Positions 59,678-64,000 of a stretch of DNA of 64,000 bases are shown in pieces. The DNA is taken from positions 10,278,001 through 10,342,000 of the forward strand of contig BSBM01001138.1 in the NCBI GenBank assembly GCA_027924585.1. The letters are read 5' to 3'. The position numbers were made by a program, and so were the translations under genes. The notes below the pieces were generated by a model. The model was given only the letters and a program-made list of their open reading frames with translations. It ran no database searches and was not told where the DNA came from. Numbering within the stretch: position 1 is the first letter of the stretch; each line of letters starts with the position of its first letter. Source of the stretch: Larix kaempferi (taxonomy: Eukaryota > Streptophyta > Pinopsida > Pinales > Pinaceae).

Positions 59678-59928
59678 AAAATGGGGGGGTAACATCTGGC
59701 TCCAACTGCGGGACGTGTGCTCGCCTCGGTGAGTGCATGAGAACACCAGCTTCTCGGTTATCGTAGACCAATTCAAAAAGCAAACGCCCAATGGTGGGGA
59801 TGGCTCAATTCACATCCCAAAAACCACGGTGTTATTACAAAACAAAAATGCATACTGAAAATATAAAAATGCTCATGCAAGAGCTTTATTCGTCTACCTA
59901 CCCTAACTTAACATGAAGGCAGAACCAG

Positions 59929-60930
59929 TTAAGTGTACGCCCATAACCAGTGAAACCATTTCAGCATCTCTTCTCTGCCAAATTGTTTTTCATTGTACTT
60001 GGCCAGAGACAAAGATAGGGATTCATTCATCCTAAAACAACTCTGTCCCGCAGAGTGCTCATGATTAAGTTTGAATATAAGATTGTCAAAATAGAGGAAA
60101 TCACTGAAGTTTTGACCAAAAGTATCAGAAAATGTGCAAGAAACTTCTATCCATAGCTTGACAGGGCTTAGATACAAACCTCCGTTATAAGGCTGCTCCG
60201 GCTGATCTATGAAATGAGTACTGCTATCTTCAAGAGAATGAACTTGAGGCAGATCTACCTCTTCATGATAAAACTGTTCATGAACTTGAGTCTGCTCACA
60301 CTGATTTGTAAGAAAAACACTGCTATCTTCAATAAAGTGAATCTGAGGCAGCTCTGGATCATCATTATGAAACTGTTCATGATCATTTTTAATGGCACCG
60401 ATTTGAGGAAGCTCCATACTTTCAATGTTTTTTATTTCAGCAGAAGGATGCTCAGCTACATCCTCAAATAGGGACCCTTGTATTCCTTCTTCAATCAAAT
60501 TTTCAATGTCTTCTTTTAATTCAAGATGGAACCTAGGGATGAGGGCATCATATCCTTTAGCAAACTGCTCAATTTCCTCTACAGTTCCATCATGCCAGCG
60601 AAGGAGAAATCTCTCAAAAAACCCTGCCATTGAATCTATGGATTTATCTAAAAGACCAAAGAACCACTTTTCTGCATTCCCTTCTAAAGTTAAATTAAAG
60701 ATGATCATAAGGTCATCCTCACAATAAACATTGAAATCGACCATCAATTTGCAGTAAGAAGCAATGTGATAGATGGCTGGAACATCATTATTTCCATGAA
60801 ATTTTGGAAGAATGTCATGCACTTTTTCATAGTCATAGCACTCATTAGGAAATCCATGGATTTTTGAGAAATCCAATGGGGCGAAACCTTCGTGCCAAAA
60901 AGCAAGATCTTGTGCTTTTTTATCGTCCAT
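59929..60930 (-). CDS. Gag-like protein of non-autonomous LTR-B element (333 aa)
   Basis: Intact frame from ATG at 60930 to a stop at 59929. Residues about 15-125 form a Retrotrans_gag-type capsid core: PLDFSKIHGFPNE, LPKFHGNNDVPAIYHIASYC, FNLTLEGNAEKWFFGLLDKS and FFERFLLRWHDGTVEEIEQF. Residues about 150-250 are acidic, with three repeats of the type LPQ(I/V)H-x(2-3)-EDSS (LPQIHFIEDSS, LPQVHSLEDSS and a diverged LPQIGAIKND). The tail ends WFHWLWAYT as in the old copy at 18037. No CCHC knuckle is present. By family it should form or join virus-like particles carrying element RNA; enzymes must come from another element. It sits 242 bases after the primer site between two near-identical LTRs, so it is probably expressible. 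Confidence 0.88.
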   Translation of the reverse strand: MDDKKAQDLAFWHEGFAPLDFSKIHGFPNECYDYEKVHDILPKFHGNNDVPAIYHIASYCKLMVDFNVYCEDDLMIIFNLTLEGNAEKWFFGLLDKSIDSMAGFFERFLLRWHDGTVEEIEQFAKGYDALIPRFHLELKEDIENLIEEGIQGSLFEDVAEHPSAEIKNIESMELPQIGAIKNDHEQFHNDDPELPQIHFIEDSSVFLTNQCEQTQVHEQFYHEEVDLPQVHSLEDSSTHFIDQPEQPYNGGLYLSPVKLWIEVSCTFSDTFGQNFSDFLYFDNLIFKLNHEHSAGQSCFRMNESLSLSLAKYNEKQFGREEMLKWFHWLWAYT

Positions 60931-61171
60931 AAGTCAAATAATGAAGTACTAAATCTGAAACACATATTCATACCTCATACCAAACTGTGGAGTCGCCAAG
61001 GTGAGCTTGAAAGCATTCCAATGAGTGTGCTCACCTCTACACCCAATAGGATCTTCAAATCTGCAAAAGGACAAGGGCTCTGTCCCTTCGTGGAGTCGCC
61101 ATGTGAGAAGAAGAATCCCACAAATGTCGTTTAATGAAGCATAGTCTTCAAATTTCGGGAACTGGACTTTG

Positions 61172-61189
61172 TCCCCGGCAACGGCGCCA
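61172..61189 (-). other. Primer-binding site, tRNA-Asp, intact
   Basis: Same 18-base match to the tRNA-Asp 3' end as at 56700. This one belongs to the complete internal region and lies three bases from the 5' LTR at 61193. Confidence 0.9.
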
Positions 61190-61192
61190 AAA

Positions 61193-64000
61193 TGTTGTCC
61201 TCCGAAATGGCATGCGTGTCGTTTGAAAGCCCAAAATGTGCAACGCCAGCTGGATGACAACTCTCTCAGGAGAGAGGCCAATGTCACCACACTCCTCTCC
61301 TCTTCGCTTTAGGTTGGCTCTTCTCCAACACTAGGGGGGTATCCCTAAAATAGGATCGCTAAGGCAGGTATAGTAACGGGCAGGGTGATTGAAAGAGGCT
61401 GCCTTAGAGAAACGGATGTAACAAAGATAGTTTTGGATGGGTGATGGAAAGGAAAGGAAGATCAATCCTCAGGGAAAGACCAGTGCCAGTATCAGAGAGG
61501 GGCGAATGGAGTCAAAGGAAAACTCTAAAAGGACATTGCTGCCAGGTGAATGTAGTAACCAACTAAGAGCTCTTGCACTAGAGCATTCCTGAAAGCCGCA
61601 AAACTTAAGAGAAAAACATGGGTCAAATGGTGTTATGCTAGATTGTTAGCCTTCTATTCAAATGATCCCAGTTTAAGAGTCGAAAGCAAAGAGCTAAGAG
61701 AGGTAATGCCTCATACAAAATGAAAGATGGCATACAAAGAAACACGGCAAACAAGGAACGAAAGAACCCCCAATTTGTCCAAAGAATCCCATCATGATTT
61801 TTCTATTAAGTTCACGGGAAAAAACTCCCAAAATTCTCCATGCGTTACAATGAGGAGGCTGGCTCCTTTTTATTTCCTCTCAAAAAGAAAATAATGATAA
61901 AGTAAAATGAGAAAAAAGGTGAGATCCACCTTTTTCTCCACTAGAGTCTCCAAGTGTCACTTTATTAAAAAGCACTGCCACTCAGCGAATTGTGAGCTGA
62001 TGTCTTCTTTTGAAAGCAACAAAACCTAGTGAGATCACCGAGTGTTTCACACGCTGTTCTGACCATAAGTGGCACTTTTAATTGGCAAAAATTTAAAAAA
62101 CAGGTTTCGAGCCGAGCCATCATTCATTGACATGGCTTTAATAAAGAACTGGTGTCAATCTCTTGATAGCCCAGAAAATTTAGAGAAACCACCCCGCATT
62201 ACAACACCGTGTTTGTGATAAATAGCTGCCCGATAAAATTGTGCTCATTGGGTGCCACGAAATTCCAGGAAATCTCAGTGTAGTTTAATGTATGAATACG
62301 TCTTCAATGTAGTATCTTCCCGATCAAAAAAAAAAATAGAGGAGGGTTCGCTTAAGAGATGTTCACGGAGGTTGCCAGGAGGGATATGTCTTCAGCTACC
62401 AACAACCAATTTTTTGAACTCGCTGTCTAAACTCCAATTTTCAATCGGCGAGCTGTAATGACCACGACACCAATGATGAAAACTTCTGCTGCATTAACTT
62501 CGTTGAAAAAACTGAGCTTAATAATCAAACGCTGTCAAGTTTTGTGCATGCGACTGTCAAAAGGTCCAAGCTTCACGCTGTCAGATAGTTGGGGATGATC
62601 AGTTTGAATTTCGCTGTGTGTTAATCATCGCTGAAACCCCGAGTGCTTGGCGTGAAATGGATACGAACATCCATGAGATGGCCCGTGGCTTGGCTACTCC
62701 CGGTGTCAGCATAAGCACCACCGAATTTCCTGTGTGTAGACGTGAACTCCGAGCCAAAACTCTGTATTCGACTGTCAATGAAACGTGGGAACATTGCTCG
62801 GCGTGGAGATCACTTCTGTATTCGACTGTCAGTGCCGTGATCTCCATCAAAAATCTTTAAACTCGCTGATTGCTGATTAACTCGTCGTACCTCCAAATCA
62901 AAACTGCCGTGGTGCTGACTTGCCCTGTCGAACCCCGAGCTGCTACCACCGGTGTCATTTTGTAACAGGTGCTATCGATTTCATGTATGAACACGACTTT
63001 CAAAAGCCTAGCAGCGACCCAATTTATTAATTTATGTCCACAACGGAAACACTAGGAATCAATCTGTAATCGACAGTCAACAAATCGTGAATCCATCACA
63101 GAAAACTGTCAAATATCTTTCACCGGCGCAATTCTCAAGCTTGGGCTGTTAATAAATCAACGTGGATATCCATTGATATTCGGCTATGCAGGAGAAATTG
63201 CGGAGCGACTAGCAGGCAACTGAAAAAAGGCGGATTCATCTTGGACCTTGCAAAAATTCAAGTGTTTTTCTTGCTGATAAACAAAACTCTGTCAAGCTGA
63301 CCCTTCTGAAGTAATAGGAAGTGATGCTTAAAAGATCAAATAGCTTTTGAATAACCACTCCTACAGCTTCTGGGAAATACTTTAAAAATGGCCCAGATGC
63401 CTCTAAATATTTCCCAAGAATTTCCACCTGTTCAACATAGTATCATACCAGGACCCTAATTTCGGTCAGTAAATTTGCTGCAAAATGGAAATGGAAAATG
63501 CACGGATTTTGAAGATACCCTCAACACCGTGGAATATCTAGTAAATCAACACTCGCAACCATAACCTCATGAGCAGGCAAGTCGAGATTTTTATTTTCTC
63601 TGATAACCTTTTCAGATCTGTGACTAGTGCACAGGGATCAATACCAGCTGCTCTCGCCACCCAAAAATCCTGCGTAGTTTGAGTCCTCCGTAGATAGAAA
63701 TGTTTGAACCATAATATAACAGTTGCCTGAAAGTTATGGGGAAATCCAGAAGCTTCACAAAACTTCCATGTTCATAAAATATTAGCATGAGTAACTCCTT
63801 ATTTACAGTGAGGCTCATTTAACTGTCATATACGGGGAGTGCAAACCAGGAATCTTGTATCATATACTCCTTAGCAGCCTCTGTAAAGAATGATCCAGGA
63901 CCGGAGGTTTCAAAATCCACCATTGTGAGCTAGGTAGACGGCTGTCTTAGATATCTTTGAATGTCCATTCTTCAAGTATAGGCGCTTTGAGTGCATCAGA
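61193..64000 (-). mobile_element. LTR-B, 5' LTR of young gag-only element (runs off window)
   Basis: Copy of 56721-59528 with three substitutions seen; the remaining ~141 bases would lie beyond the window, to about 64141. It contains the same TGACAG array and exportin-like fragment (63242-63430). The host flank and target-site duplication on this side are not visible. Confidence 0.92.
63242..63430 (-). pseudogene. Exportin-5 (HASTY)-like fragment, second LTR copy
   Basis: Same 63-codon minus-strand frame as 58764-58955 with no change seen; present because the two LTRs are copies. Not an independent capture. Confidence 0.55.

Larger units (their letters stand above)
59670..61192 (-). mobile_element. 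Complete internal region of young gag-only element
   Basis: 1523 bp between two LTRs. From the primer site (61172-61189) it has a leader of about 240 bases, the gag frame (60930-59929), then about 250 non-coding bases and the polypurine tract. No protease, integrase, reverse transcriptase or RNase H is present. The internal region is half the length of one LTR. This matches the TR-GAG/LARD class of non-autonomous elements. Confidence 0.9.

Noticed and set aside
55698-60169. Reading the 4472-bp repeat as a tandemly duplicated host gene
   Set aside because: The unit has LTR ends, tRNA-Asp primer site, gag and polypurine tract in the right order, so it is a retroelement array.

Overview
This window looks like intergenic DNA from a seed plant with a very large, repeat-rich genome. 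A gymnosperm is my guess, at low confidence, based on the many layers of nested LTR retrotransposons with unusually long LTRs (about 3-4 kb). Plant origin is supported by two captured gene fragments of plant type, by primer-binding sites matching the 3' end of plant tRNA-Asp or initiator tRNA-Met, and by plant-type Ty1/copia and Ty3/gypsy proteins. I found no intact host gene, tRNA, rRNA or CRISPR array. Almost every long open frame is a retroelement remnant or chance.

I use working names for the repeat families. LTR-A belongs to a gypsy element with LTRs of about 3.3-4.2 kb. LTR-B belongs to a gag-only, non-autonomous element (TR-GAG-like) with an LTR of about 2.9 kb and a tRNA-Asp primer site. 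LTR-C is a gypsy LTR of about 3.6 kb with TGTTATCAC/GTGATAACA ends. LTR-D is a copia-like LTR of about 1 kb carrying a 24-bp palindrome. LTR-E is a copia LTR of about 0.56-0.59 kb.

Layout. 0.9-3.7 kb: old LTR-B carrying a fragment of a host metabolic gene. 5.3-7.4 kb: LTR-E, copia gag start and LTR-D. 7.4-9.7 kb: truncated LTR-A and a gypsy gag fragment. 9.7-10.1 kb: a complete 352-bp TRIM with target-site duplication. 10.9-19.3 kb: LTR-A, then an old LTR-B/gag element split by an LTR-C. 19.3-27 kb: a gypsy element (reverse strand) whose gag is split by a 4.15-kb solo LTR-A. 27-33.7 kb: LTR-C split by a 3.3-kb LTR-A with a perfect 5-bp duplication. 34-40 kb: a 56-bp minisatellite split by a composite LTR-C insertion. 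40.2-43.4 kb: an internally deleted copia element. 43.4-48 kb: LTR-A pieces and a solo LTR-E. 48-55.7 kb: 5' LTR-C, gag and protease of a gypsy element, split by an LTR-A. 55.7-64 kb: a very young gag-only element, arranged partial internal - LTR - internal - LTR, with nearly identical LTRs.

The most notable system is the LTR-B family. It encodes only a gag-like protein, has LTRs longer than its internal region, carries different host-gene fragments at the same place in the U3 of two copies, has a one-directional array of TGACAG motifs in U3, and includes a copy that looks recently active. It presumably depends on reverse transcriptase and integrase supplied by another element.
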